This document shows, in pieces, positions 49,201 through 62,400 of a stretch of 64,000 nucleotides of DNA. Source of the DNA: Telopea speciosissima. Taxonomy: Eukaryota; Streptophyta; Magnoliopsida; Proteales; Proteaceae. The translations under genes and the position numbers were made by a program. Where the stretch lies: the NCBI RefSeq assembly GCF_018873765.1, contig NC_057922.1, positions 11,855,563-11,919,562 on the forward strand. Reading direction: 5' to 3'. The notes under the pieces were generated by a model, which saw only the letters and a list, made by a program, of their open reading frames with translations, was not told the origin of the DNA and did no database searches. Numbering within the stretch: the first letter of the stretch is position 1; each line of letters starts with the position of its first letter.

Positions 49201-50097
49201 AAGAGGAAAGGGTCTCCTCCGCAATCCATAATCTCAACACTCTCCTTTTTGTTGTAAAAATAACAATGACATGAGAAATAAACTTATCTTTTACCAAAAA
49301 TGTAATGATGATTCATGAACAGTCATATGCATGTCTACTACAACAATCAAACTTGTAATTGTTGCAAAAGAACAATGGGCTTGAGTCGTGTCACCAATCA
49401 TTCTCCTTAAGACTGTAGACATCCTCTACCGGTACAATTTGGGTAACGCAAATAATCCTTCAAGATGAAACAACCCTAGCAAGACCCGGCCACATCGACA
49501 CATACTCGGGTTCCGCTCAATCATCAAGGACAAGAGTATGAGAACACTTTTCAAAACCGTAAAAACTAGAGTAGGATTTTGAGAGAGTATGTGTGCGTGT
49601 GAGAGAGAGAGAGTGAGAGAGAGAGAGCACTTAGAATCATACTCTAGAGTGTATGGATGTCTTATCTATTTATAGAAGAGAGATTCCCTTTGGAAACACT
49701 TGTGCAAAGGTTCCAAAAGATGTATCTATTTAAGAGAGAACACACAAAAAAAACTAGCTGATACCGACGCCCAATGTATTCTAGTGTACAACATGCCAAA
49801 CAAGATCATTGACGCTAGTGATGCATTGGACGATGCTCATCTGACGTTAGTAAAGCCCTGTTTAACTTTGGATAAAACGTATTGCATGTTAGTAAAGTTC
49901 TTGACAAACCCTAACTTAGAACCTACTTTGGTTGAAGTTCAACATTCAATAGACAACGTCAAAAAAAAGACAACCAACATCGAAAAACCTTATCCTAACC
50001 ATACATAAGATTTAATATAAAAATATATAGGGGTATTCCTAAAAATTTAATAAAACTCGAGACTAATTTATCTACTGAATATGGAAAAAGATTCGGG
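46290..50097. other. Intergenic spacer, no gene supported
   Basis: Has (TC)n at 46668-46685 and (GA)n at 49601-49627. 48300-48470 looks like one end of a foldback MITE (GGCAGGGTGGTACTTTTGGT, CTGTCTAGGCACAGGAACC). The longest open frame, 47159-47479, has no recognisable content. Confidence 0.4.
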
Positions 50098-50104
50098 TCA
50101 AGAT

Positions 50105-50245
50105 CGTCTCCAGGGTGCTGCCAAGGGGCATCCAACGGCTGAGCTGTGCCACACACATCTCAACGCACGCCTAGGGATGTGTTTGGCATAGCTCAACGGC
50201 TGGTAGTACTCTGGGCGTGCTGGGCTCCCTAGAGACAATCTAAAT
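50105..50245. repeat. Foldback MITE
   Basis: GATCGTCTCCAGGGTGCTGC and CAACGGCTGAGCTGTGCC at the left pair with GGCATAGCTCAACGGCTGG and CTCCCTAGAGACAATC at the right. It lies just before the 50322 element. Confidence 0.65.
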
Positions 50246-50312
50246 ATAAATGACCCCACGCTAACCAAACATGTTTCGAGTGAAAAAAATATATAACTTT
50301 CCCATCATTTTA

Positions 50313-51442
50313 TTATTTTTAGGGTAAAGTACACGTACTCCTTTAGAATCCACCCAATATTCCTCGTACCCCCCTAAGCGGCTCAATATTCCACGTACCA
50401 TTCCTGCTTTATACCCCAAATGCCATTTAAGTCCACACCAGGTATTAGATACTATAAAATGATCAAACTACCCTTTTTTCTATCTCTTCTAAAATTTGAA
50501 AAGACTTAATTTGGCCTGACCTATTTGCTAAAATTTGAAAAGACTAAAATGCCTTCATCTTCCCCAAATCATCATCTTCTTTTACATACCACACCACCAC
50601 CACCACCACCACCACCACCATCACCACTCCAAGTTCTGAACTTCTTAATCGCACCTCCCTCCCCTCCTTCAACGGCTCAACCTTCTCAATTTTCACAGGT
50701 ACCGATCTGTGTCACCCACCATAGTCCGGAACCAAAAAAATTGTCGGAATCCACTCCTTCACGGGTTCAATTCCTTTACTGCCTCAATCTCCTCCAGATT
50801 TTTCTCAAAAGCAAGAATTGATTGGCGGAGACATGGAAGAGAGCATTGGAGAGATTGAAGCTGGTCGAAGACAAAGTACGGAAATGGATACGTACCAAAT
50901 GATTGCCCTTCTGCTTGATCTCGAATTCGTAATTGGAGGGTTTCGTGAAAACCCTAGCCGTGTGGTAAAGAGGGGAGGAAAAACCCAAAGAGGGGCTTTG
51001 ATCTTCGACAGAAATGCTTCGAGTAGCAAGCAAGAAAACCAATCCGAGCTTGGAGTGGTCACCAACGAACTACCGGTTATCAACGTCGACGGTAAGAACA
51101 CCGTTGGATCCGCAATCAATGAGATAGTTGTCTACTGGAGAGAAGGCGGAGGAAAGAATGAAGGAGACTAATAGTTGAAGAAAGAAAAACAGGAGAAGAA
51201 GATAAAATTTGGAATTTTGTGGAAGATAATCCATCTGAGAAGCTGAAATTTCGAGGTTTTGGACCACCAACCAAACCAAAAGCCAAAGTTTCAGCGAGGA
51301 GGTGATGATTTATTGTGTTTCTCAGATTAAATTATAGATGAATCGAATTAATTACAGTATTTATCCAGGGAATTGGGGGAGAAGAAATTCTCATGCATCG
51401 TCTTCGGCTAAACCGCTAACTGCAACTCTGCCTGACGAAACA

Positions 51443-51473
<31 letters not shown>

Positions 51474-51869
51474 CCACTCCGCACTCATCATTTACATGAC
51501 TTACTGTCTTATGAAAAATCTGGAGGAGTTGGAAGTGGGGCTTTACGGTGGTGATGTGTTAATGGTGGGTGGTGGTGGTGGTGGTGGTGGTATTGGGTAT
51601 TTACATTGTAAGAAGATGATGATTTGGGGAAGATGAAGGCATTTTAGTCTTTTCAAATTTTAACAAATAGAAGGCAATTAGGTCTTTTCAAATTTTAGAA
51701 AAGATAGAAGAAAGGGTAGTTTGGTCATTTTATAACATTTAATACCTGTTGTGGACTTGGCATTTAGGGTGTAAAGCAGGGGTGGTACGTGGAATATTGA
51801 GCCGCTTAGAAGGGTACGAGGAATATTGGGTGCATTCTAGGGGATACGTGTATTTTACCCTTATTTTTA
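50313..51869 (-). mobile_element. Pack-MULE candidate with CrRLK1L ectodomain fragment
   Basis: The element is 50322-51860. A perfect 9-bp duplication TTATTTTTA flanks it (50313-50321 and 51861-51869). The terminal inverted repeats are long, about 300 bp each (50322-50625 and 51560-51860), both starting GGGTAAARTACACGTA and sharing CACCCAATATTCCTCGTACC, TAAGCGGCTCAATATTCCAC and CCTTCATCTTCCCCAAATCA. Each arm ends inward in a (CCA)n or (GGT)n run. No transposase is present. The interior carries a receptor-kinase gene fragment on the minus strand. Confidence 0.92.
50776..51225 (-). pseudogene. Captured malectin-like receptor kinase (CrRLK1L) N-terminus
   Basis: Read from 51225 downward: a hydrophobic signal peptide (FYLLLLFFFLQLLVSFILSS), then AFSPVDNYLIDCGSNG, the usual start of the mature CrRLK1L (FERONIA/THESEUS group) ectodomain. 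After a frameshift near 51070 it continues GRSIS-like TRSISVEDQSPSLGFSSPLY, HTARVFTKPSNYEFEIKQKG, HLVRIHFRTLSS, FNLSNALFHVSANQFLLL, the first malectin-like domain in order. Kinase and second malectin domains are absent. The plus-strand frame at 50818-51171 is the shadow of this. Lies fully inside the 50322-51860 element. Confidence 0.82.
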
Positions 51870-51884
51870 TCGTGATTCAACCCT

Positions 51885-52100
51885 TCAACATATGGGAATT
51901 TTATCTCGCTCTATCGAGGCGCTATGTGCATCGTGCACGCAAGCGCCATGTGTGCAAGGGATTTTATCTGTTGCTATAACGAGTGTTGTTGTGCACATCG
52001 TGTGGCGCATCAGCGTCCATGTGTGCACAGCGGGCCCCACTGTGCACACATGGATGCTGCTACGCCGCATGATGCGCACAGCAGTGCTCCAGTTAGAGCA
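51885..52100. repeat. GC-rich foldback repeat
   Basis: Several inverted pairs around TGTGTGCACAGCGGGCCCCACTGTGCACACA (51-52 kb, centred near 52037) and outer GCGCATCA / TGATGCGC motifs. It lies directly outside the 50322 element. Confidence 0.5.
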
Positions 52101-52109
52101 ACGAATAAA

Positions 52110-53442
52110 GGTCCGACATATGGAATATGATCTCCAACTTTCTTATCCCAGGCTACCCACTAAACAAACCGGCCTTAAACATAGACTTAGTGACAATATC
52201 GGATCAGGTATTGACCATCCCGAAAATGGATATGATATCGATGCAGATTCGTTCATATCGGTCAAATTTACCCTTAATTTTCCTTAAAAATCAGTTTTTT
52301 TTACTCTTACCCCGGGTCTATACCATTCCATTGATACGATACAAATCGATCAGCGAAACCGATACAAATCCACCGATCTGATACCTCAAACCGAGGTCTC
52401 AAATAAAATCCAAGAAATGGCGGGCACCCATTTAATTGCCCCCAGGCCCCAGCATACCATCACTATCAGTCTATCACCATCAATCAAAATCCATCCGGGT
52501 GTTTGATTTTTTTTTTGATAAAACCCAACCGGGTGTTTGATGGTAAGGCTTGGCTTGGCTTGGCTTCAGCTTGGCATCGGCTTCGCTTTGGCTTCCTTGG
52601 TATTAATGGTATTGGACTATTGGTTTTGGTTAGCTGTCTTGGGTCACGGTCTTTTTGTCATTTTGTATGGCTTTGTGTTTGGGTACAGTAGGCATGCGTT
52701 GCATGCAATTAGGTAACATTCTTTTTTGTTAAAAAATAAAATAAAAACGAAAAAAAAAGGAGATTCAGATCCTCTCCAACGCACTTGTACGTCACATGGC
52801 GTGCAACGCATATCGTGCGGCTAGGGAGCTCCGATCCACACATCAACACACATCCTGACGTGTTGGCATATGAATTGAGGCCTTCCCAACCGCACGATGT
52901 ACACTACACACCGTGCCATGTGGGAGAGGAGCCCAATCCAACACATATGATGCCCTTGGCAAATCAAGCTCCTCTCCAACGCTAGTGCCTCTCCAATAGG
53001 CATCCAACTTGCTGGGTTAGGTGGATGCGCGTGGGATGACACCGTCCGATGCACAAGTGCGCTGGAGTGGAGCCAGATCCTCCAATTGTTGAACGGCCCC
53101 ACACAATTGCACATCCCCACATGCCCAGCAGCCCAGCAGCCCAGCCGCCCAGCCGTTGGATGCCTCACTGGCCAGTGCCCACCCGCTGGGCGGTGGCCTC
53201 GCAGGAGAGGAGCCCGAGCCCTTTTTCAATGGCGTCGCTCTTTATCTCACTCTCGCAACTTTAAAAGCAAAAGCCGGAGACTGGGCATTTTCTTCTCTAT
53301 TCTTTCTTGCCATTTGAAAACGAAAGCTCAAATCATTATTAGCGTTTTCTACAAGCTTTCGAGCGACGAAGCTTCTTCGCCTCTCGCTCGCTCGAGGTTG
53401 CTTGAAACGTTCTATAATTGAAATTTGTATTAATTATAAGCC
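52110..53442. other. Spacer with repeats, then DCN1-like 5' flank
   Basis: 52140-52400 contains GATATCGGATCAG and GATCTGATACCTCAAACCG, related to the repeat at 5105-5300. 52770-53010 is a foldback repeat (CCTCTCCAACGC, GTGCGGCTAGGGAG and inverses). 53130-53442 is GC-richer and probably includes the promoter and leader of the next gene. Confidence 0.45.
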
Positions 53443-56400
53443 ATGATGCGTCGTTCATCCACCAGGAAAACTGGGTCGCAGAACTCCGCCTCCTCCATGA
53501 ATTCCTCACCCGTTGATCTCTTTCGCTCCGGTAATCTACTCCTCTCTCTTCTTACACTTATTCTGATATGATTCATACCGAGCAAGTTCGCCAATTCTGT
53601 TTATTTTTCTTTGATTTGTGGCATGTCAGTGTACTGATCTTGCTTTGACACAGAAAGGTTTCCATAATTACAAGATTGAATTATTTTTTTGATCTTGGAG
53701 GGGTTAAATTCAATTCGAATTATTCTCTTGCATACTTTCTCCTTTTCGGATGTCGCGGGGGACGTATAAGCTTTTGCTTTCTGGGGAAATTTTGGAAATT
53801 GGAGAATTTTTTGTGAGGCCTTGAAATTCACGACGATTCAATCAATCGGTACTTAGATGAAAAAATAAGATATGGGTAGTGGGAGACTCGGGTATTGCGT
53901 TGATGGTTTTCTCGTGGTTTAGGAGTCTGAGTGAATTTGTTTTTTTTCTTTCTGTCTTATTTTTTAAATTTGCACCTCACTTTATTACATATTAGAAAGA
54001 TGAGTAGGGATGGTGCGGATAAGTTCCTTACTCTTCTTGGAGATCTACTTCCATGCATGTCACTTTTTTTTTTTTTTGAGAGAGGGGGGGGGGGGTGGTG
54101 GTGATGTGGGGTTGTTGAAGGAAGGGGAGAAAATTCAAATACATAAGGAAAGAGCAGTATTTCTGATTGACACATCTGTTTAAGAGATCTATTTCATCAG
54201 TCAAACCATCACCTGACTTCTTGTGAGACATTATCAAAAAGAATATGAAATCACCCAATTGGTTGATTGTGTTGTAACGGATCTTTGTTTTTAATTGGAT
54301 GAACTGACTCTGGATTCTCCTTTCAGTTTCTTTTTTCTGGTATAGTTGAAATAAAAATTAGAGATCCAGGAATGAGAATTAAAAAAGAAAAAGAGAAAAG
54401 ATTGAGCTTATTAGTAGCCACGATTCGTGGAGGTTGGGGGAGTTTTCATATATCCAGCTCTTTGAGCTGAATTTCTACACTGAACCTTACAGAATTATGT
54501 TCCCTTTGCAACCCATTTTCAGACTCCCTCATTTATTGTCTGTCCTTTACTGAATAGAGACATATGTAGAATTAGGTCTCCCTTTGGCTTGTAAACAATT
54601 TCTTACTGATTTTGACCTTGATGCTGATTTCTCGTGAATGATGTTATTGTAGAATTATGGGTTTCCATCTTGAGGGAGGACTTCAGCATCTTTAAACCAT
54701 AAAAATTATCAGTAGATGGTTTATGCCTCATTGCCTCTACTTAGCTCCTTGGCTTATTAGTTGGCTAACCTTTCTTTTGGTTGTGGCTTAGAGTGAAAGA
54801 TTTACATTATTGTCATAGCTATCTGTCCCTTTCACTTGCATCCTTTGTTAGGTATTGGTTAATGTAACCATTCTAAATTTGAATTCTATGGTAGAAAATT
54901 TTGGGAGTCAGTTGTCAGCTTTCAGGAGGTTAATGAAGACTTCTACGAGGTTCTAGCTCTAGTGTTAACAAGGGCCACTATCTTAAATAAAATCTAGCAA
55001 GTAGAGTTTTTGAAGCCCCCCCCCCCCCCCCCTTCTCTCTTGGGGAAAGTTGATTTGTGATATGTTAATTGTGCCTATGGATAGTTTTAAACTGCAGGGT
55101 CCAATTTTCCTACTTGTCTGTATTATTAGTGGGCATATTTGGAAGGAGATGAACCCGTTAATCTTTGAGGCAAATATGGGCAGAATGGCCACAATATTGC
55201 TCAAAGACACAGTATGATTTCTTTTGGTCCTTAATTCTTAGATGATGGATTGATAGTTTTGTGATCTGCATTGAATTATTGTTGCGATTCTTTCTTCTGT
55301 ATGGAAATATTTTGTACACTTAAGGCATGTGTCAGTACTTTGAATCTACAAGAGCCTACAACTTTTCTTGGAGCAAGATTCCATGGGTTGAGAACAGATT
55401 ACTTCTACACCACCACTACTGCAAAACCATCCCTTCCCCCCTCCCTCAGTAAAGGTCTGCATTCTTGATTCATGTTCCATGTACACCATTCTTAAACTGG
55501 TTTTATATCTGATGAATTGCAGTTTTGCAAATTCTGCCATGTCAGACACCAACAGTCTCTTTACATATAAGCCCATATATTTCCAGAGTAGGTGCGCTGA
55601 CACCTTAGCCATTTCTGCACCCTTTTGAATGGTAAATCTAGAGCTCTTGAAGGAAAAAAAAAAATCAAATTTTTTTACGAGTGGATATGCTCCATATATG
55701 TGTTGGAGCCAAATTTTAATTCAGGGATTTTATGTTTTTGATTCTATTAAGACTTTCTCTGTTTTTGTTCTCCATTCTTTTCTGCAGATTATTTATGCCT
55801 TTGTTTTCACTTAAATGAGCTGTTTAGATTTGCAGCCTTGTCATTATATCACATAATTGGTTCTGACCAATTGACACCATGTTTTTCAGCCTCTAGTAAA
55901 GCCATTGTCAAGGAGCTGGAGCGGATTGATCAGCTATTTAATTCATACATGAATAAGTCCTCTGGCATGATTGAGTAAGTTTGTTCAATCCAAATGTATA
56001 TCTGTAAATGGTTTTCTTTTAGGGCACTAGACAAAAGTTCACTGAAAAAGTGAAGATCAACATCAAATAATGTTCCACTTATGATGCCTGAGGACCTTTC
56101 TATTAATATCCTTAAGATCCCTTGGAACTCACATGCCCAATCAAGTAAATTAGAGACAATATCCACCACAAATTCTAGTAGCTCCCAAATACTTGTGGCC
56201 GTTGGGGAAGGTTTGAATACTAGGTTCAGCTGTAAAGATAAATTTCAAATCTGGATGTGCGGACAAGTCCTCCCATAAACGTGGAATTGTAGTTCCACAT
56301 GATAAGGGCGATTCGATAAAGATAATGTAACAAAATAGTAAGAGCCCTGCTGATTTTTCTACATGTAAGCATGAGTATCAAGGGCTTGCGAGTTTGCATC

Positions 56401-59400
56401 GCTTTCTTTTGAACTGATCGAGCATCAACAACCTTTCAATGGAAGTGATGTAGTTGGTTAAATCTTTGAGAGTTTGTGACATTGCATGACTCAACCAAGT
56501 GGGTTCTTATTGATTGCATTTATTCTAGGCAATTAGTTGATCAACTAAATGTTGCTTTTTATTTTACTTAAAAAATCAGTATTTTTTTGTTAAGAGCATG
56601 TAAATCCTGTACGACCCACACAGGTACGTCTTCCTAGGTGGCCCAAATATTTGCCATGTGGCACCTCAGTTGGGCCCAAATTTTGTGGACATGTAGACCT
56701 GAAGGTGCCTGTTCACATATCAAATCCAGCTGGAACGGAGTTTGCAAAGTGGCTAAACAGAGCTTTGAAAAATTAGGACTATGGTAGAATTCACTGTAGT
56801 GCTCAGAGTACTGTAGACGTATGTGGACATACTTAGGGATGCATGCCAATACATAGGTGTATGTTATTGAATTATGCTTGAATTTGACATGTTTCTAGTC
56901 CAGACCATGTACTTACTCTCCAATGATCAGAATTGCCACATCATCATTTCATGTGGCACAATAAGGACTGTCTAGAAAGCCTTTCCCATGTGCGCCGTGC
57001 AAAAACATTTATCCTTTGTTGTCATTGTACTCCTGCTGCGTATTACTTACGACGTACTTTCATCGCTCATTTCTGCTCTCTTTGATGGTGTCGTTTGCTG
57101 GTGTATTTCGATGCTGTGCCTTCTATCTTTTGCCACTGATCTTATTCCTGCTTGGGTTTCTGATACGATCCTGGATCTCAGCCCACAAAACCGGTTCAGT
57201 AGGTGAGGGTGCCTAGGACTATATTAGCTCACACCAGAGTTCATTACTTTCTGATGTGGGATACCCACCAGAGTTCATTACTCTTGGGTGGGACAGCAGG
57301 ATCGTAACAGTTTCCCACTCTTGCCGTTGCTGCGACCCCCCATATTCAGCAGCCTCCCAAGTCATGCCTCTACACCTTCGGGTGTTCTGCAAGGCAGTTC
57401 TGTTCCGTGAGTTAACTTGCGGAAGGTTGAAGACAAGCTCATATCGTGGGTCTTTATTTCCTTCTTCATTAATCCCCGATATTTCAGTTCCATAAATACC
57501 CATTCTCACTTTCTCTTCTCTTTCAAGAATTGCCTTACTAATTTTTTTATTTTCATATGTACCCCTCCACTTAAAGTTGCTCTCAATATTCCCTTCCATT
57601 AGTACTTTCCAGTCTACCCCCATTTGTTTTGTTCACTTCCATCCAAGTCCACTTTTATTTCTTATTAGATTTTGAACTTCCACATAATTACAATACTGCC
57701 ACTACATCTTGATTATTGAGCTGTTCACATTTGGGTGGAGCCCCAGAGAATCCATTTCTGTTATGATATTGTTTCTATACTATTGTGACGTGGTCGGCTT
57801 GCTGTTTGATATCTTTGATGGATCTCTATGGCTTGTGCATGACATGTATTGCATACAAGCTCTGCTCTTGATTTTGGGCTTTATGGGTTGCTCATCCTTC
57901 ATGATGCTGGTTACTATTACTAATACTATTTTTATTTGAAGATTATTATTATTATCTGTTCGTGTCTGCAACAACAATTTTATCTTATAAAGATGGTTAC
58001 TTGTTTGCAGCAACAAGATTGTTACCTTGTGCTTCCCATCAACCTTATGTTGTGAATTGTGATATGTGATTTCCAGCAACCTTATGCTGTGTTATGTGGT
58101 TCACAACAACCTTATGCTGTTACTTGTGGTTCACAGCTATTTATGCTGCTCTTTTATCTGTGGTTTGCAACAACCTATGCTGCACTGTTATCAGTGGTTC
58201 GCAGCAACTTATGTTGCACTCTTGTCTGTCTTCTTTGTTAAGATTACTACTTGCCTTCCTTGAGAAGGGCTTATGATGTTGATGTTGGTATGCTATTTTG
58301 ATTTGCGGTTGGTATTCTCTACCGCTTTTTTTTCTCGTTGTTCTTTGGATTTATTTGACATGGAGATTTTTCTCCACTGGTGTGCTGATGGCTGATGTGC
58401 TTATGATTGTATTGCAACCGGAAGGTGGTGTTGCAGACTACTTGCTTCTACATATGGTTATCTATTCAGGTTGGGTTCTGCTGGTTATGTCTATTATTGC
58501 TGTTCCAAGTTGGAGCCTAGGATATATCCGGCTTGAGGGAGAGTGTTAATATTGTACCATAAGGGGGAGTGCTTGTGAAGTCGAAAGTGGGAGTCTATGT
58601 TAAGTCACAGTTTATGTTAAGTCATTTGTATTTACTTTAGTTGTCTTTGGTTGTAATTAACCTTCAATAGGACACTTGATATAAGCAATGGACCTAGGCC
58701 ATGGCTACGATAGAGATTATTCTGAATCATAATGAGGCTTTAGGATTCGCTCCGCTTTTCTCCTATCGTGGCCTTTCTCTTCTTTCTTTCTCTCTCTCTC
58801 TCTATTCTCTTCTTCTTCTTCTTAGATTCTGGTTGCTGATATCTGATTTTGTTACAAGTTCTATGAGAAAATTAGAAGCCTTGAACAAAAAAGCTTCGTT
58901 GTTTGTTGCCTTCGCTTCGTCACATAGCAATTGAGAATCATTTATCCACTTTATCTATCCTGCTTTAATTCTATGTTCAACATTTTCTTTAATCTCGGTC
59001 TCCTTATGGAGGACTGAGAAAAGATGAAGGAAATGGTTGCTTAGGTGTATCTTTTGGTTCTCAATCTTCAATAGCTCCTTCATTTCTACTCATTTTATTT
59101 ACATTGCCGTCTCTATTGATCTTAAGTTGCTCTGATTCTGAATATCCTTCTGTAGTTTTTGGTAGACATTTACTCCTTCCCTAGCCTCATCAATAAAAAC
59201 TACATTTTAGGCAAGCAGCCGACACATGGGACCTCTTGAATGTGCCTTGTTGACTCATTTATAAATAGTACGAAGAGATACAGCTCCAATGCCAATTTTT
59301 GTCGTAAAACTATTGTAATTGAAAACTCAATCATTTCTCTCCTAGTTATTGTGCGTTTATTACTTTAGTTGTAAATTTCATTTTGTTTCACCCGAAAAAC

Positions 59401-62400
59401 CTTGAAACATTTCGTTTATGGTGGCCAAAACAAAGCACCTGTTTCAATGAGATTTTTTTCGTTTAAATATTTTGATAATTTTCTCTGTTTCAGTCATTTT
59501 GGAGTGTTTTGGTTTTTTCAGCTGAAATAAATGAGACTCGTGGGTTTAAAATCTTTTTGTGTTTGGTTAAAACTGTTAGTTTATTGGTCCAAAATCAAAG
59601 TTCATTATAAATAAGCTTCAACATGCCCACTTTATGGTCCAACTACATTTTTGGAACCAAAGCGAAACAGCCACTGAGGCGAAATTGACAGTTTATTGCT
59701 ACATCTTACATAACCTTTACTGGGTGGGATTTACTTGAGATGGTTTCATTTCTAAAACCTACTAGCTGATCTCCTTGGTAGCCCATCATTTGTTCCCTGA
59801 CTTAATAAAGATCATGTCAATGCAAGTATGCTTCATTTCATTCTTCCTCATTAGGCTACCCTATTATGGTGCTTCTTTAATTTTTTTTTTTCGTGTTGTC
59901 CTTGACTCTCAGATGCTTGCTAAACTACAATTTTTTAGTTGACATTGTCATTTCAGTTAAGTTTGTCTCTAAACTGAAACAATATGGGTCATGGGATATT
60001 TTTTTTGTTCCATATTTAAAAAGAGAGAAACTGAACTTAAAAATTGTTTGGGGGCTGGAACAGAAATACCTCCATAGGACTATTTAAAGGAAAGACCAGA
60101 TGTCGTGCCCATGTATAAAAATCGACTTTCAATTACATATTTCATTGTAATGTGTAAACTATAGGGAGGGTTCTCTGAGCAAGTGCCATAGAGGAGCGTA
60201 CCAATGAGGTGTAAAGGAATGGTTTTGTGCATAGGAGGGCAGCAAGGTCATTTCATGAGAGAGTACCCTCCCCTGGTGGCTTTTGAGAACCTTTTTCCTT
60301 GTAATATAGTATGTATATGCATATACTTTTTGTAACATTTGTAGATATTCTCCAAGAAGTTAGACTGAAATGCCTGAATGAAATGCCAAAAATTTCATTT
60401 CATTGATGGGACTATATTGCCCACCCAAAAGTAATAAACAACTAAGATACATTGTCATGATTATCTATTTATCCCTTGGGACTAAAAACATTTATCATTG
60501 TTGCAGTTAAGTCAACTAAATGAATTATTTTATTAAAAATAAGCTTTGGGTTGGGTTATTTAAGTGTTGGGCCTATGATCCAATGTGTTTTCATTTTAAT
60601 GGGCCTATAATATAGGTAGAGGCTAGGCATACGGGATTAGCAAAGTAAGTGCCTTTATTTCTTTATATTTATTGTTATAAGTGTTTTAGTTAGGCTGGAT
60701 TAAGATTCTTGAAGTCCAGTCCTGTTTTGAGTCTGTTTCCTAGTCAGTTTATGTTACCTTATCAGTTAATAATTGGGTTTGACCTTTCCTTTCTAGTGTT
60801 TTGAGTCTATTTTTGAATCTTCTGTTTGCGGTTGTAAGGGGGTCCAGCCTTGTACACAAATTTGAATAATGAGATTTTAGCTTGAGTATTGTCTTTATCC
60901 TGTGAGATTCAGATTTGCTGTGAAACTCAGTGAAGGGTGGGAAATGCTTGGGATCAGTGGGATTCTGGTGCAGGTTATTGGTGGGAAGCCATTGGTTACT
61001 TTATCCTTTCTCTATATACTCTGTTTTCCCTTCGAGCAAGTACTGGTTCTGATTGTTATTGTTCAAGCTTGCTGGAGGGTTATTTGATATCGAGATTTAT
61101 AGTTGTTAATTGTTATGCTGCTGTTATTACTGATTCAAAGGAAACACCAGAAAACCCGGCGGCAGCTGTTTTGGGCTTGGTTTTGCTGAGATATATTGTG
61201 GTGACCAAGAGATCTGGCTAGTAGATAATCCCTTTCTTTTGGGGATATTCAAGGCCTTTCTAAAAGCGGTATTCGATCAAGATTTGGGTCAGATAAGATT
61301 TGCTGATCTGTGATTTTGTGATTTCTCCCAAATCTGTCCAATCTTATATTCCCGAATTGGTTGTTTATTTGTTGACCTCAATGCAGCCATTAGATTCTTA
61401 ATAGCCTTTGGGAATCTGTTCTACTATTGTCTTACTGTTTTCAGCCAGAATTTGGTATCCATCTAAGCCATTGATTCACTGATATCTGAGTTCCTAGATT
61501 TTTGGAACCTTACTTGCTTATTCTGGATATACCCCAAGGTTTACAATCTAAGTGTTTGAACATTGCAGTATTTTGGAGTTGGGTTATTGTATTGGTTTGT
61601 GAACCGTAGTCAAATTCTGACCATCAGAAAAGGTTGACTTTTACCTTTCTGTTGACTTAAAATATGTTTTGGGTTTTACTTGTGATCTTGTTACAGGGGT
61701 GTATAATTCTGAACCTAGGCTTCATCCTACATATGCCCACCTCTCATACTTTTATTTGCGTGAGCAGCCCAGAGGGAATTGAGGCACTTTGTTCAGATCT
61801 GGAAGTGGAGCATACTGATGTCAGGATACTGATGCTTGCTTGGTAAGTCATTTGTTGTTGACATGTGACGCATTTACTTGTGCTTCAAGTCCTTGCTGCA
61901 AAACTAATTCTGCATCTATCAGGAAAATGAAAGCTGAAAAGCAAGGATATTTTACCCTGGTATGACATATTTACTCACTTGTGCTTCAAGTCCATGCTAG
62001 TGTTCATGTCTGGGTGGGGATGGGGGTGTTAAGACCTAATGTACTGCTCAGCCATTGTGGCATGTATGATTGCTTAATATAGTTCTGTCAGATCTCCTAG
62101 ATGGAAGTGGAACTATGGATGCAACTTGGGTTGCAGTCATTTAATCCCCACTACCTATTGAGTGACCTTTAGTTTGGTTACATTGGCCTTTTGAAGTGTA
62201 GGATTGCCTTGGAGGAAACAAAGCAACAGAAGTCAAGGTTGGGGTTGGTTTGATACATGCGACCAATCTGAGCCCAATGATATGTAGTTTGGTATGAGTT
62301 ATTTGTGTGTTTTTTTTTAAATATTTTTTATGACATTAACTGACCTAACTTGGAGCAACCAAACCAAACCGATTGGGGTTGGATTAGAGTTTTAAGTTGA

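Noticed and set aside
50818-51171. 117-codon plus-strand open frame
   Set aside because: It is the shadow of the minus-strand CrRLK1L fragment; the minus strand gives the recognisable domain.
51892-52287. 131-codon open frame
   Set aside because: Much of it reads across a GC-rich foldback repeat; composition is unlike a protein and no motif is present.
53086-53421. Proline- and arginine-rich open frames around 53.1 kb
   Set aside because: They fall in the GC-rich region just before the DCN1-like gene, in several overlapping frames, with no family match.
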